A stretch of DNA of 58,451 bases from Actinomycetes bacterium (GTDB lineage: Bacteria; Actinomycetota; Acidimicrobiia; Acidimicrobiales; Bog-793): NCBI GenBank assembly GCA_021829645.1, contig JAKBPI010000008.1, positions 1 through 58,451 on the forward strand, in the 5' to 3' direction. Within the stretch, counting starts at the first letter, position 1; the number at the start of each line of letters is the position of its first letter. Position numbers and translations under genes: made by a program. The notes below the pieces were generated by a model. It saw only the letters and a list, made by a program, of their open reading frames with translations, was not told the origin of the DNA and ran no database searches. Positions 44,000 through 53,906 of this stretch are shown here, piece by piece.

Positions 44000-46900
44000 T
44001 TATGCTACAAAGTATTTGGCCTGCGGATGGTGGCAGACAATAGCCAGTGTGGTTTGTTCCGGTTCCAGTTGGTCTTCTTCGGAGAGACTGACACCGATTC
44101 TACCTGCTTGTAGGACTTGCACCACTTTGGCGTTATCTCCTAAGTCAGGACATGCCGGATAGCCAAATGAGTACCTTCCGCCTCTGTATTGTTGCCGAAA
44201 GAGTCCGGTAAGGGTGGGTCCGTCCTGATCAGCAAAGCCCCATTCTTGTCTCATTCTGTAGTGCCAAAGCTCCATTAGGGCTTCAGTCGTTTCCACCGAG
44301 AGGCCGTGCAGCTGGACGTAATCCAAGTATTTGTTATCATCAAAGTATTTTTTGGCCACCACGGAGGCTTTTTCTCCCATACTGACAACGATGAGTCCTA
44401 TGTAGTCGGGTCCCTCTTCTTTACTTTTAAAAAAATCGGCAATACACAAGAAGGGATCTTTCTTTTGTCTGGGGAAAGAAAAAGTTGTGGCAATTTCTGT
44501 ACGGGTTTCGTCACGGAAAACGACCACTTTGTCGCCGTCGGAATTGGCGGGATAGTAACCCCAAACCACCTGTGGTATGAGAACCCCGTTGGCTTTTGCC
44601 TCGTCTAATCTCATCCTTAGCTCAGAGCGGACACGGGATTTGAATTCGAGATCGGTTTCTCCGTTTTCCGGCCTATATCCCCACTGGTTTCTAAATAAAG
44701 CCGTTTCGTTGAGGTAGGCAACGATTTCATCAAGGGCAATGCCCTTTGCTACCCTTGAGCCTATAAAAGGTGGGGTAAAAATTTCATTGTCACTTTTGAC
44801 AGCCGGAGATCTTGGGGGTAAATCGCCAGGTATAAATTCGGCGTTTAACTCGCTTTTTCGCTTGGGAAGTTGTCTTCCGGAAGGTTTTCTTCCGAATTCT
44901 TCGTCAATATCACCGTTCTGCTTATGTTCCATAATCTGCGAGAGTGTGTCTAAGCCTTCAAAAGCGTCTTTCCCATAGAATACGCGTCCCTGATAGACTC
45001 CTCGCAGGTCTTTTTCAACATAAGTCCTAGTGAGTGCAGCTCCCCCTAAGAGAACCGGAATGTCATGTTTACCCAGTCTGTTGAGTTCTTCTAGGTTTTC
45101 TTTCATGATCAATGTTGATTTAACTAAAAGACCACTCATACCAATGGCATCGGCATCGATTTTTTCTGCTTCCTCCAGCATGACAGACAAGGGAACTTTT
45201 ATACCAAGGTTAGCCACTTTATAGCCGTTATTGGAAAGAATGATGTCTACGAGGTTTTTACCTATGTCGTGAACGTCACCTTTGACGGTGGCTAGCACAA
45301 TTTTACCGCGGTCAGAAGATTCTGTTTTTTCCATAAACGGTTCCAAAAACGATACGGCTGCCTTCATGGTCTCAGCAGATTGGAGTACAAAAGGCAACTG
45401 CATTTTCCCGCTGCCAAACAGGTCTCCAACAACTTTCATGCCGTTGAGTAGGGTATCGTTGATGATACTTATAGCGCTTATGCCGCTATCCAGGGCTTCT
45501 TTGAGGTCGTCTTGTATATTTCGCGAATCGCCGTCTATGATTCTGTGCTTTAGTCGTTTGTCCACTGGCCAGTCCGATCTGTCCTCTTCTTGGGCGGTCG
45601 AGCTTTTGGCATCTTGGAATATTTCGATTAATTTAGCGAGCGGATCGTAGTCGGGCGTCCGTCTGTCGTATATTAGATCCAGGCAGGTATTTTTTTGTTC
45701 TTCGTCTATTTTATGGAGAGGGACAATCTTTGCTGCGTTGACGATGGCCGAATCAAGCCCTGCACTGACGGCTTCATCCAGGAAAACGGAGTTGAGAACC
45801 TGTCGCAGTGCTGGATTGAGTCCAAATGATATATTTGACAGTCCCAGTATGGTATGGCAATCAGGCATTTTTTCTTTGATCAGCCTAATGGCTTCTATCG
45901 TTTCCAGTCCGTCTTTTCTGCTTTCTTCCATGCCGGTGGAAAGAGGCAGAGCCAAAGGGTCGAAGAAAAGGTCGGCCGGATCAATGCCATATTCGTTGAC
46001 CGCTATGTCATAGATGGCTTGGGCAGCCCGCAGTTTCCAGGAAGCGGTTCTTGCTTGGCCCTCTTCATCGATACAAGTACAGACAACAGCTGCCCCGTAT
46101 TCGGCGGCGAGAGACAGAAAGGAGTCCAGTCTGGTACCTTTTTCTTTTCCTTCCTCAAGGTTGACAGAGTTGATGATGCATTTGCCACCCAAGAGTTGTA
46201 GGGCCTTTTCTATCACGGGTGCTTCCGTGGAGTCCACCATGATAGGTGTAGTGGCTTGAGTAGAAATTCTTTCAGCAATTGCTGCCATATTGGCGACTCC
46301 GTCAGCCCCCGTGTAGTCAACACATACGTCTATGACGTGAGCTCCTTCTTTGACCTGTTCTTTGGCTATCTGTGTCGTGGTCTCGAAGTCTTTTTCCAGC
46401 ATTGCTTCCCGAAAGCGCTTGGAACCGTTGGCATTGGTTTTCTCTCCCACCATCAGCACGGAATTATCTTGACTGTAGGGGACAAAACTGTAAATTGAAG
46501 AGACGCCTTTTTCCTCTTGGTTTAGTCGTTGCTTTCGAGGGAGATTGCCGCAGGCTTCGACTACTTGCTGCATGTGCTCGGGTGTGGTTCCGCAGCATCC
46601 TCCAATCACGTTGACTCCGAATTCGGTGGCAAAGTGATGCAAATGAGTGGCTAGCTCTTCTGGTGTCAGATCGTAGTGCATATGGCCGTCTTTGACGGAA
46701 GGGAGTCCGGCGTTAGGCATGATAGAAATCGGCAATGAAGTATTTTCGCACAGATAGCGGACTGCTTCGTACATCTCCACTGGTCCGGTGGCACAGTTTA
46801 TCCCGATGACATCGGGTTTCATGGCTTCGATGGCATTTAGAGCAGAAGATATTTCTGTGCCTAACAGCATTCTACCTGTTAGTTCTATGGTTACCTGGAT

Positions 46901-47461
46901 CTGAATGGGGACTTTTCTGGTTTTTGCCATAGCCGCCCTAGAGCCGATGATGGCAGCTTTTGCTGCCAGGATATCAAAAGTGGTTTCCACTAACAGTACA
47001 TCGACCCCTCCGTCTATCAAGCCTTTGGCCAGTGTTTCATAGGCGTCTCGCAATTCTGAAAAAGATATTTGAGCAAGGGTAGGCGACTTGGTGCCGGGTC
47101 CCATAGAACCTGCTACGAAGCGCGGATGCGAACTGCTGCTATAGTCATTCGCCACCCCTTTTGCGAGCTTAGCTGCTTCAAATGCCAGGTCATAGGCTTT
47201 GTCAGCTAAGCCGTATTCGCCGAGCACAAAAGGCAGGTCACCAAATGTATTAGTCTCAATGGCATCCACACCTACTTCCAGAAAAGAAGCGTGTAGATTT
47301 TTTATAACGTCCGGACGGGTGTCGACCAATATTTCGTTGCAACCCTCCAGGAGGGCTCCGCCGAAATCTTCTGCTGTCAGGAGCAGCTTTTGAATATTGG
47401 TTCCTGTGGCACCGTCAAAAATTACAATTTTTTCTTTGATGACATCCATGTAACTTGCCAT
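44000..47461 (-). CDS. metH: cobalamin-dependent methionine synthase
   Basis: Methylates homocysteine using methyl-tetrahydrofolate through methylcobalamin. 1153 residues with all four modules: homocysteine domain with zinc Cys223 (INCATG), Cys289 and Cys290 (GGCCGTT); pterin domain beginning GEKTNANGSKRF at 339; B12 domain with the DxHxxG motif at 729-734 (His731 is the cobalt ligand); and the reactivation domain (about 880-1150) with GYPACPDLGDN, which binds AdoMet. A full reactivation domain means the enzyme is self-sufficient given a reductant. Intact while metE in the window is broken, so methionine supply depends on the cobalamin operon or on uptake. No riboswitch is visible upstream. 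Confidence 0.97.
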   Translation of the reverse strand: MASYMDVIKEKIVIFDGATGTNIQKLLLTAEDFGGALLEGCNEILVDTRPDVIKNLHASFLEVGVDAIETNTFGDLPFVLGEYGLADKAYDLAFEAAKLAKGVANDYSSSSHPRFVAGSMGPGTKSPTLAQISFSELRDAYETLAKGLIDGGVDVLLVETTFDILAAKAAIIGSRAAMAKTRKVPIQIQVTIELTGRMLLGTEISSALNAIEAMKPDVIGINCATGPVEMYEAVRYLCENTSLPISIMPNAGLPSVKDGHMHYDLTPEELATHLHHFATEFGVNVIGGCCGTTPEHMQQVVEACGNLPRKQRLNQEEKGVSSIYSFVPYSQDNSVLMVGEKTNANGSKRFREAMLEKDFETTTQIAKEQVKEGAHVIDVCVDYTGADGVANMAAIAERISTQATTPIMVDSTEAPVIEKALQLLGGKCIINSVNLEEGKEKGTRLDSFLSLAAEYGAAVVCTCIDEEGQARTASWKLRAAQAIYDIAVNEYGIDPADLFFDPLALPLSTGMEESRKDGLETIEAIRLIKEKMPDCHTILGLSNISFGLNPALRQVLNSVFLDEAVSAGLDSAIVNAAKIVPLHKIDEEQKNTCLDLIYDRRTPDYDPLAKLIEIFQDAKSSTAQEEDRSDWPVDKRLKHRIIDGDSRNIQDDLKEALDSGISAISIINDTLLNGMKVVGDLFGSGKMQLPFVLQSAETMKAAVSFLEPFMEKTESSDRGKIVLATVKGDVHDIGKNLVDIILSNNGYKVANLGIKVPLSVMLEEAEKIDADAIGMSGLLVKSTLIMKENLEELNRLGKHDIPVLLGGAALTRTYVEKDLRGVYQGRVFYGKDAFEGLDTLSQIMEHKQNGDIDEEFGRKPSGRQLPKRKSELNAEFIPGDLPPRSPAVKSDNEIFTPPFIGSRVAKGIALDEIVAYLNETALFRNQWGYRPENGETDLEFKSRVRSELRMRLDEAKANGVLIPQVVWGYYPANSDGDKVVVFRDETRTEIATTFSFPRQKKDPFLCIADFFKSKEEGPDYIGLIVVSMGEKASVVAKKYFDDNKYLDYVQLHGLSVETTEALMELWHYRMRQEWGFADQDGPTLTGLFRQQYRGGRYSFGYPACPDLGDNAKVVQVLQAGRIGVSLSEEDQLEPEQTTLAIVCHHPQAKYFVA

Positions 47462-47592
47462 GCTACTAGTTTACCTAGGAAAAAGTTTTTTAAGGATTTT
47501 ATTGTTAAAGAGCAAAACCTTTTTGGTTTCAAAAATCTTTAGCTATATTAATAAATAGATATGCTAAATAAAATAAAAGAGATACCGCTGCA

Positions 47593-49686
47593 ATGAATTC
47601 TTTAGCTGCTGCCAGATCCGCCAAAAGCGTCTTTACTCTGAGCGGTTTCAGGCGTCTTCTGATGTTTATCGGAAGACGTATCAATGCCATGTCCTACTTA
47701 CCTAAATGGGTGGTACTGTCGACTCTGATAGGTTTAGTGGCGGGTTTGGGTGCCGTTATCTTTTATGAAACTCTGAGATTGACTACCCATTTCTTTTTAG
47801 TTTTTCTGGCCGGTTATCATGTTCCCACACCCGCCGGCGAGGGAGGGAAAGCGGGATCTGCTTCTTATGCCAGGCCTTGGGCGATTCCCCTCGTTACCAC
47901 CCTGGGTGGATTGCTGGCGGGATGGCTCGTATTTACTTTTGCTCCCGAGGCAGAAGGGCACGGCACGGATGCAGCCATAAGCGCGGTACATCATCAGCCT
48001 AGATCTATTAGGGTGCGGGCGGTGTTGGTGAAAATTATTGCCTCCGCTCTGACCATAGGTTCGGGTGGCTCCGGCGGCAGGGAAGGGCCGACGGCACAGA
48101 TCAGTGCAGGTTTTGGCTCGCTTTTGGCAAGGGTGTTTGACCTTTCTTTGGAAGACGGACGAATAGCGGTTTCTGTCGGGGTAGGTTCCGGTATAGGGGC
48201 TATTTTCGGTGCGCCGCTCGGAGGCGCGGTGTTAGCTGCGGACATAGTCTACCGGGATGATTTTGATTTTTCCGCTCTCATGCCCGGTATATTTGCTTCC
48301 ATTATTTCCTATTCGGTATTCGGCAGTTTTTTTTCCTTCAGTTCACTGTTCCGTATCCATGGAGGCTACACTTTTCATCAGCCACTGCAGCTTATCTATT
48401 TTGTGTTGCTGGGCATTTTGGCCGGCATTGTCGGTCTGTTGTATGCGGGAACTTTTTATTCGACAATCTCCCTTACGCATAAGTTTGCGATATCCCGTAA
48501 GATAAAGCCCGCCATAGGCGGTTTATGTGTGGGGCTTATCGCTTTGGAGTTTCCGGAAGTGCTGGGAACCGGGTATGGATGGATCCAAAAAGGTTTGAAT
48601 GGCCAGTTGGATAAAGTGTCGCTCATTGTCCTTATCGCCCTGCCTCTTCTTCGCATACTCGCCACATCCTTATCTATAGGGACGGGAGGTTCAGGTGGGG
48701 TTTTCGGACCCGGAATGGTGATAGGAGCTTTTCTGGGTTTGGCTCTTTGGCGCATTCTTCTGCCATTTGCGCCGGGGGTCGGACACAGTCCCGTGCCGTT
48801 TATCGTAGTTGCCATGATGGCGACCTTTGGTTCCATATCCAGGGCTCCACTGGCAGTGATGATTATGGTTGCCGAGATGGTGGGGACAAACGAGCTATTG
48901 GGTCCGGCTATGATAGCTGTGGCAATAGCGTCATTTATTGTTTTCAGAGCCGATAAAAGCATCTATAAGTCGCAGTTACGTAACAGAGACAGTCATGTCG
49001 TCAACAGTCTTTTACACAAAGGCGATATTACTTTGCTTGAAAAAGTATCGCAGGCAATGAAGGAGCCCGAGTTGGTGCTTGAGATGGATACTGATATTGC
49101 TTCGGCTTGTGCAATGTTGGAGGAAAAGCATTTACCCGGAGCTCCTGTCGTGGATGAAATGGGAACATTTCTTGGGGTAATTTACACATCTGATATCCTG
49201 GCTTTCGCCGGGGATAGCTCCACTGCAAAAATAGTTCAACTGATGGATGCCACTGCTCCCAGTTGTCAAGTGACGGCTTCTCTGGCGGAAGGCTTGGAAA
49301 GCATTTATCAGGCTTCGGGAAGATTTTTAACAGTTACTGATGGAAATAGGTTGGTGGTTGGAATTTTAACTGTAGGGGGGTTACTCAGAGCATATAGATC
49401 CTCGCTAGCCGCAGATATCACTAAATTGTCGAAAATGATTCCTTCTTCGGAGATTTTGGAGGTCACTATACAAGAGGAATCACTCGCAAGAGATAAAAAA
49501 GTCGGGGAGATAACACTCCCGCCCGGTGTGGTTTTATTTTCGTTGAAGCGCAATCATGAGTTAATACTGGTGTCGGAAGAAACAGTTTTTCATCATGGAG
49601 ATATCGTGAGTATCATGTGCAGACCTTCTGCCGTGTATGAGGTAAAGAAGCTTTTTGGAGGGGAAACAGAGGTTTTGGGTAGCTAA
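47593..49686 (+). CDS. ClC-type chloride transporter with CBS and RCK-C domains
   Basis: Residues 35-460 form the ClC membrane core: GSGGSGGREGPTAQ with the gating Glu164, GSGIGAIFGAPLGGAVLAAD and GTGGSGGVFGPGMVIGAFLG. At the position of E. coli Glu203 (internal proton site) there is Ile (AADIVYRDD), so strict 2Cl/H exchange of the E. coli type is doubtful. A CBS pair follows (about 480-600) and an RCK-C-like domain (about 610-697) ends the protein. Divergent from metH. Domain set resembles regulated ClC proteins of actinobacteria and archaea; the ligand is unknown. Confidence 0.92.
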   Translation: MNSLAAARSAKSVFTLSGFRRLLMFIGRRINAMSYLPKWVVLSTLIGLVAGLGAVIFYETLRLTTHFFLVFLAGYHVPTPAGEGGKAGSASYARPWAIPLVTTLGGLLAGWLVFTFAPEAEGHGTDAAISAVHHQPRSIRVRAVLVKIIASALTIGSGGSGGREGPTAQISAGFGSLLARVFDLSLEDGRIAVSVGVGSGIGAIFGAPLGGAVLAADIVYRDDFDFSALMPGIFASIISYSVFGSFFSFSSLFRIHGGYTFHQPLQLIYFVLLGILAGIVGLLYAGTFYSTISLTHKFAISRKIKPAIGGLCVGLIALEFPEVLGTGYGWIQKGLNGQLDKVSLIVLIALPLLRILATSLSIGTGGSGGVFGPGMVIGAFLGLALWRILLPFAPGVGHSPVPFIVVAMMATFGSISRAPLAVMIMVAEMVGTNELLGPAMIAVAIASFIVFRADKSIYKSQLRNRDSHVVNSLLHKGDITLLEKVSQAMKEPELVLEMDTDIASACAMLEEKHLPGAPVVDEMGTFLGVIYTSDILAFAGDSSTAKIVQLMDATAPSCQVTASLAEGLESIYQASGRFLTVTDGNRLVVGILTVGGLLRAYRSSLAADITKLSKMIPSSEILEVTIQEESLARDKKVGEITLPPGVVLFSLKRNHELILVSEETVFHHGDIVSIMCRPSAVYEVKKLFGGETEVLGS

Positions 49687-49693
49687 AAGGTTA

Positions 49694-50185
49694 CTATACT
49701 TTCCAACCGGTCGTCCAGTCCTGTTCGGGCGCATTCCCGATGGAGTCGGCAAAGCGTGAAAATACTTCAGCTAAGTCTTCGTAATCAGAAGCCGGCAGTT
49801 TTGCCAGCAGTTCGTTCATGGCGGCACGCCGCCCTTCTGTGACTCTATCAATCAATTCTTTGCCTTGATCGGTGAGTTGCAGATTCATTTCCCGCCTGTC
49901 GTCTTTGGATACTTCTCTGGAGATCAGCCCCTTTTTTAATAGTCTGTCACACATCCGGGTGGCTGTAGGCGGTGTGACGCCTACAGCATCTGACAACTTT
50001 ACTACGGTGGCACTCCCGCATTCCGAAAGCACTACCATGGATCTGTATTGAGCTAGCGTGACTTCGTTGCTCGTCTCAGCCAAAGATTTGGTGGCAATGG
50101 CGACCAGTACTTTGCTTGTTCTTAGAAGAGCACCGATCAGCTTTTGACGTATGGCTTCATTTTCGTCAATATTGATTTTTGACAA
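49694..50185 (-). CDS. MarR-family transcriptional regulator
   Basis: Winged-helix repressor, 163 residues. The DNA-binding part is clear: EVTLAQYRSMVVLSECG, VVKLSDAVGVTPPTATRMCD, RLLKKGLISREVSKDDRREM and NLQLTDQGKELI. Starts at TTG 50185 with GGGGA eight bases upstream. It converges with the ClC gene with a seven-base gap and has no adjacent efflux gene, so its target is unknown; it might regulate itself or a distant gene. Confidence 0.92.
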   Translation of the reverse strand: MSKINIDENEAIRQKLIGALLRTSKVLVAIATKSLAETSNEVTLAQYRSMVVLSECGSATVVKLSDAVGVTPPTATRMCDRLLKKGLISREVSKDDRREMNLQLTDQGKELIDRVTEGRRAAMNELLAKLPASDYEDLAEVFSRFADSIGNAPEQDWTTGWKV

Positions 50186-50388
50186 ATTTATTCCCCATTG
50201 GTTTTAACTCTTACAAAACATGGTAAAAGCTATTTTTTCTTTGCAACTTTAATCTTGTTAGGACAGGTTAGGAAAAAAAAGTTATGAGTCTTTAAGCTAT
50301 ATTTTAGCATTGGCTAAGATCAGGACAACCGCACAGGCTGCTATTGCCGATAATAATCATTTGAAGAATGAAGTATGTCAACTCTTGA

Positions 50389-51003
50389 TTAATTGGTGAC
50401 TAGTTGGAGATTTTGTAGTTGTCCTTTTGCTTTGGAGACGACATCATTGACCAATGAGGGATGAAATCCTTCTCGAAGTAAGTACTTTTCACATTCTGTT
50501 TCATTCAGGCCCGTTTTGAGTAGACGTAAAGCCGTTTTTTGGCCAGAGGCAAAAGTAGAATTTGCTTTATGACAGGTCCCGGTATTCAGCGCCATGTGTA
50601 ACTCCAGAAGGGAAACGGGTAGATGATTTTGATGCCTTTGACTGAGTAACGGTAAAGAATTGCGTACTAAGAGTTCATCGGATCCGCCAATCCTGGCAAC
50701 GCTGAAATCCATGCATCTGGTAATTGTTCTGATGATAGGTGCATTGGGGGCGATGCGATCAGAAAGCCCTATACAGCGGGCTGTTTCTTTTAGATCAAGG
50801 GACAATTTTGCCCTAGTCGTACTAAATCTTCTTGCTAAAAATCTCAAGAATAAAATTGCAGATGGACCTAGAATGGGAAGCCAAAAAGTTTCCACGTAGA
50901 TAGATCTGAGATCGTATACATCTTGCGGCTGCTTATATTGACGGGCGTCCTTTTCCCAAAGCCCCACACTGATGAGATGACTTGTAAAGTATAAATCCGG
51001 CAT
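50389..51003 (-). CDS. hypothetical protein
   Basis: 204 residues with a strong GGGGGAGG ribosome site before ATG 51003. The start PDLYFTSHLISVGLWEKDAR is followed by RSIYVETFWLPILGPSAILF and RFLARRFSTTRAKLSLDLKE, then two basic helical segments (NHLPVSLLELHMAL, LKTGLNETECEKYLLREGFH). I have seen YVETFWLPILGPS-type text in actinobacterial proteins of unknown function but cannot name the family. Three Cys and many basic residues suggest a nucleic-acid or DNA-associated role; that is only a guess. Soluble. Confidence 0.72.
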   Translation of the reverse strand: MPDLYFTSHLISVGLWEKDARQYKQPQDVYDLRSIYVETFWLPILGPSAILFLRFLARRFSTTRAKLSLDLKETARCIGLSDRIAPNAPIIRTITRCMDFSVARIGGSDELLVRNSLPLLSQRHQNHLPVSLLELHMALNTGTCHKANSTFASGQKTALRLLKTGLNETECEKYLLREGFHPSLVNDVVSKAKGQLQNLQLVTN

Positions 51004-51143
51004 TGCCTCCCCCTGTTGCTATTTGAAAGACAAAGCTAATCAATCAAGTTACTTTTTTTATACCGACGCTGGGTGTGATTTATATCGGGTGAGGTGTATC
51101 TGCCGGGTTCACGCAAAGCCACATTATTGTTTTTCGCTTAAAT

Positions 51144-51179
51144 CACAAAGACCGACTGTTGCAACAGTCGGTCTTTGTG
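51144..51179. terminator. 36-base perfect palindrome, terminator after the DUF3048 gene
   Basis: Every base from 51144 to 51179 pairs with its mirror partner (18-bp arms, AGACCGACTGTT in the left arm). It lies 18 bases past the stop of the minus-strand DUF3048 gene. RNA would form a stem of about 16 bp with a tetraloop; AAA/TTT runs sit inside the arms rather than after them. Most likely a terminator for that gene. Confidence 0.8.
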
Positions 51180-51196
51180 GGAGAAAAGGAGCTCTT

Positions 51197-52423
51197 TTAC
51201 TTGGTAAACGTGATGTCACCTTTGACTGTAGCAGTGGTATTGGGTACGAGTTCCACCCATGTTCTTCCTGGTGCAAGACCAACTTCTTGACCTTGCTTGT
51301 CCGTGAAAGTGGTGCCGTCAAGGAGCTGGGGGCGATGCCAGGTTACTGGGATTTCTTTTCCGTTTCGCACGATCCAACCCTGACCGCTTCCGATTGTTTT
51401 GCTTTCCACATCACCGGTTGAACCGGGGCTCTCGGCATAAGGACCGAACTTGTAGGTAACTATCTGGATAACTATGTTGGTAGTGGATACCGGTTTTCCG
51501 GTGAGGGCGTCTATGTCTGTTTGACCGCTATAGGTATGGATATATTGACCCAGCTGTGGGTTCCATTTCCATATCACGTCGGTGCCGTATGAGAAGTTTA
51601 TTCCTATATCGGCTGCCGGTTGAGCAGACGAAGGGAGGGAACTGGTGTATTGGAATACCGGCTTAGGTGGGGTGGTTTGCTTGGGAAACAAACCATATAA
51701 GGCAGATGTGCTGGTATAGAGATTGTCTGGCGGAACCCTGCTACTTATTCTAACACCGGCGTTTTGTGCCGTGGTGAGCAGGTTGGCATAGGAAAGCCAT
51801 TTTGAGTTTTCAGCAGTAGTAATGTTAGGGATGATGCCGCCAGCAGATACCAGAATAGGGTGAACGAATTGGCGCATAATTCTCTGGTCGACCCATCTAA
51901 TAGAGCGGGTCGGACCTATCTCTGAAGCGTTATTACACTGGTAGACGGCTATATAGCGCATGATAAAGCCCTCGGCGGGAGTATCGTACACTATGTCTGC
52001 TTCGTTGAGTCCGCTCTGGGGACGGGCATCACCGGGAGGAGGCTCGTTACCGATCTTGACTCCAAGGGCTGGCCTAGCTGGGACGATTCCACCGGGAGCA
52101 GGTTCGTCCGTCAGGGGACAAAGGTGCTTACTTACCGTTGGGATCGGAACAGTGGTAGTGCTGTGATGTGAACCGGCAGCTGTCTTTTTGCCAGTGCTTC
52201 CGCCTATCGTTACCAGAAGGACAATGATGACCACGAGAACCAAAGCAGCGGCTCCAATGGCAATTTTTTTATCCTTGGTCAGTTTGTTATTTTTTGATTT
52301 AGGGTTATTTTTTGAATCCACAAGGTGTAAGGGTAGTAGGAAATCGAATGGTTGTGTGGGCAATTGCGCTAAAATATATGTTTTATTTTTAGAAATTCTT
52401 CTAAAGCTTTTCTGTCCTGCCAA
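51197..52423 (-). CDS. DUF3048 domain protein, membrane-anchored
   Basis: Cell-surface protein of the YerB/DUF3048 family, role unknown. One hydrophobic anchor (IGAAALVLVVIIVLLVTIGG, near residues 52-71), a Ser/Thr linker, then the domain: RPALGVKIGNEPPPGDARPQ, GLNEADIVYDTPAEGFIMRY, IGPTRSIRWVDQRI and the C-terminal half ending RTWVELVPNTTATV. The start is unsettled: TTG 52423 has an odd N-terminal extension, GTG 52321 gives a more natural N terminus but no ribosome site. A palindromic terminator follows. Confidence 0.87.
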   Translation of the reverse strand: MAGQKSFRRISKNKTYILAQLPTQPFDFLLPLHLVDSKNNPKSKNNKLTKDKKIAIGAAALVLVVIIVLLVTIGGSTGKKTAAGSHHSTTTVPIPTVSKHLCPLTDEPAPGGIVPARPALGVKIGNEPPPGDARPQSGLNEADIVYDTPAEGFIMRYIAVYQCNNASEIGPTRSIRWVDQRIMRQFVHPILVSAGGIIPNITTAENSKWLSYANLLTTAQNAGVRISSRVPPDNLYTSTSALYGLFPKQTTPPKPVFQYTSSLPSSAQPAADIGINFSYGTDVIWKWNPQLGQYIHTYSGQTDIDALTGKPVSTTNIVIQIVTYKFGPYAESPGSTGDVESKTIGSGQGWIVRNGKEIPVTWHRPQLLDGTTFTDKQGQEVGLAPGRTWVELVPNTTATVKGDITFTK

Positions 52424-52662
52424 AATCGTGCATAAAAACAGCTCTATCTATGCAAGAGTATAGGCATATCTTGATGTGATATAGCATATGTTATGAATAG
52501 CTTCGTTGTCTCTGTTCCCTAAGGGATATTTTAACGGAATAAATACCTGATAAAAAGCGTTGATCATATTAATACTAAAAATCTAAAAATATTTGCAGGA
52601 TAATGTAAGTGTATAAAACCTTTTGGGTATGAAAGCAGAAAGTCATTAGTGGAGGTATTTAC

Positions 52663-53613
52663 ATGGGTGCAGTTTTCCCCTCAAATCTAAGCGATTTACC
52701 ACATATAGACGAGAGTAATTTTTTTTCGCAAGCGGAAAAATTGCCGATTATGATCACTACCGCACCTTCGGCGTTGGAAGGTGAAGGTTTCCCTGTAAAA
52801 CGGGCTTTTGCTGGTGTGTCAAATCATTACCTGGATCCTTTCGTACATATGGATCAGATGGGGTCTGTATTTTATGAGCCGGGGCAGGCCAAAGGTACGC
52901 CTTGGCATCCCCATCGTGGTTTTGAGACCGTTACCTACATGATTGACGGCGTATTCGAGCACCACGATTCGACAGGTAAGGGAGGTCTTATTACTAACGG
53001 TGATACGCAGTGGATGACGGCCGGTTCGGGTATTTTACATATTGAAACACCCCCATTGTCTGAAGTGTTGACAGGCGGCCTGTTTCACGGTCTGCAGCTT
53101 TGGGTCAACTTGCCTGCTAAAGATAAGTTTATGGCACCAAAATACCAAGATATCAAAGCAGGGAATGTTAAAGTGCTTTCTTCTCGTGAAGAAGGAGCAC
53201 TGGTTAGAGTGATAGCAGGCGAAGTAGTAGGTGAAAAAGGACCAGGTTCAACCAAAACCCCGATGACTTTTCTTCATGTCAGTATTCACGTAGGGGAAAG
53301 ACTTCTGCTTCCTTGGACCCCCGGCTTTAACTGTTTGGCATATGTACTGTCAGGTAAAGGGTTTATTTCTTCCAATCTCACTCCGATAGGTGCAGGTCAG
53401 CTAGCCGTAATGGGCGAGGGAGGTTATCTGGAATTGAGGGCAACAGGAGTTGATGGTTCAGAAGAAAAGACTATGGAAGTTGTACTACTGGGTGGAGAGC
53501 CAATAGGTGAAGCAGTTGTCAAATATGGGCCGTTTGTCATGAACACCATGGACGAAATCAAAAGTGCTTTTGAAGATTACACTGCTGGAAAATTTGGCAA
53601 ACCTATTACGTGA
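52663..53613 (+). CDS. pirin-family protein
   Basis: Bicupin iron protein. The metal site of pirins is visible: two His in WHPHRGFETVTYM and the later His and Glu in GILHIETPP. 316 residues. Some bacterial pirins oxidise flavonoids such as quercetin, others modulate enzymes such as pyruvate dehydrogenase; the role here cannot be deduced. Start ATG 52663 has GGAGG upstream at 52652. Stands alone. Confidence 0.92.
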   Translation: MGAVFPSNLSDLPHIDESNFFSQAEKLPIMITTAPSALEGEGFPVKRAFAGVSNHYLDPFVHMDQMGSVFYEPGQAKGTPWHPHRGFETVTYMIDGVFEHHDSTGKGGLITNGDTQWMTAGSGILHIETPPLSEVLTGGLFHGLQLWVNLPAKDKFMAPKYQDIKAGNVKVLSSREEGALVRVIAGEVVGEKGPGSTKTPMTFLHVSIHVGERLLLPWTPGFNCLAYVLSGKGFISSNLTPIGAGQLAVMGEGGYLELRATGVDGSEEKTMEVVLLGGEPIGEAVVKYGPFVMNTMDEIKSAFEDYTAGKFGKPIT

Positions 53614-53906
53614 TGGATCATGAGTTGGTGTAGCGCATAACTAAATGTTTCTGGGAAGTTAGAATTTATAGGTATCTTAGAATCTATTTTTGTCAGTGAC
53701 GTCACCCTTATTACTTACTTGATTTATTTGATAGGTTTATGTATGATTTTGTGGTTTTCTTAAAGTAAGGAAAGCAATGCAGACACTCTTCATCACCCTT
53801 TTGAATTAATATAGTATCTATGTGACGACAACTTTCGATAGATCTGGTAGAATCAAAAGTTATTGCTCTGATAGTTATAGAGAACTGATCAGGAGGAAAC
53901 AAAAAA

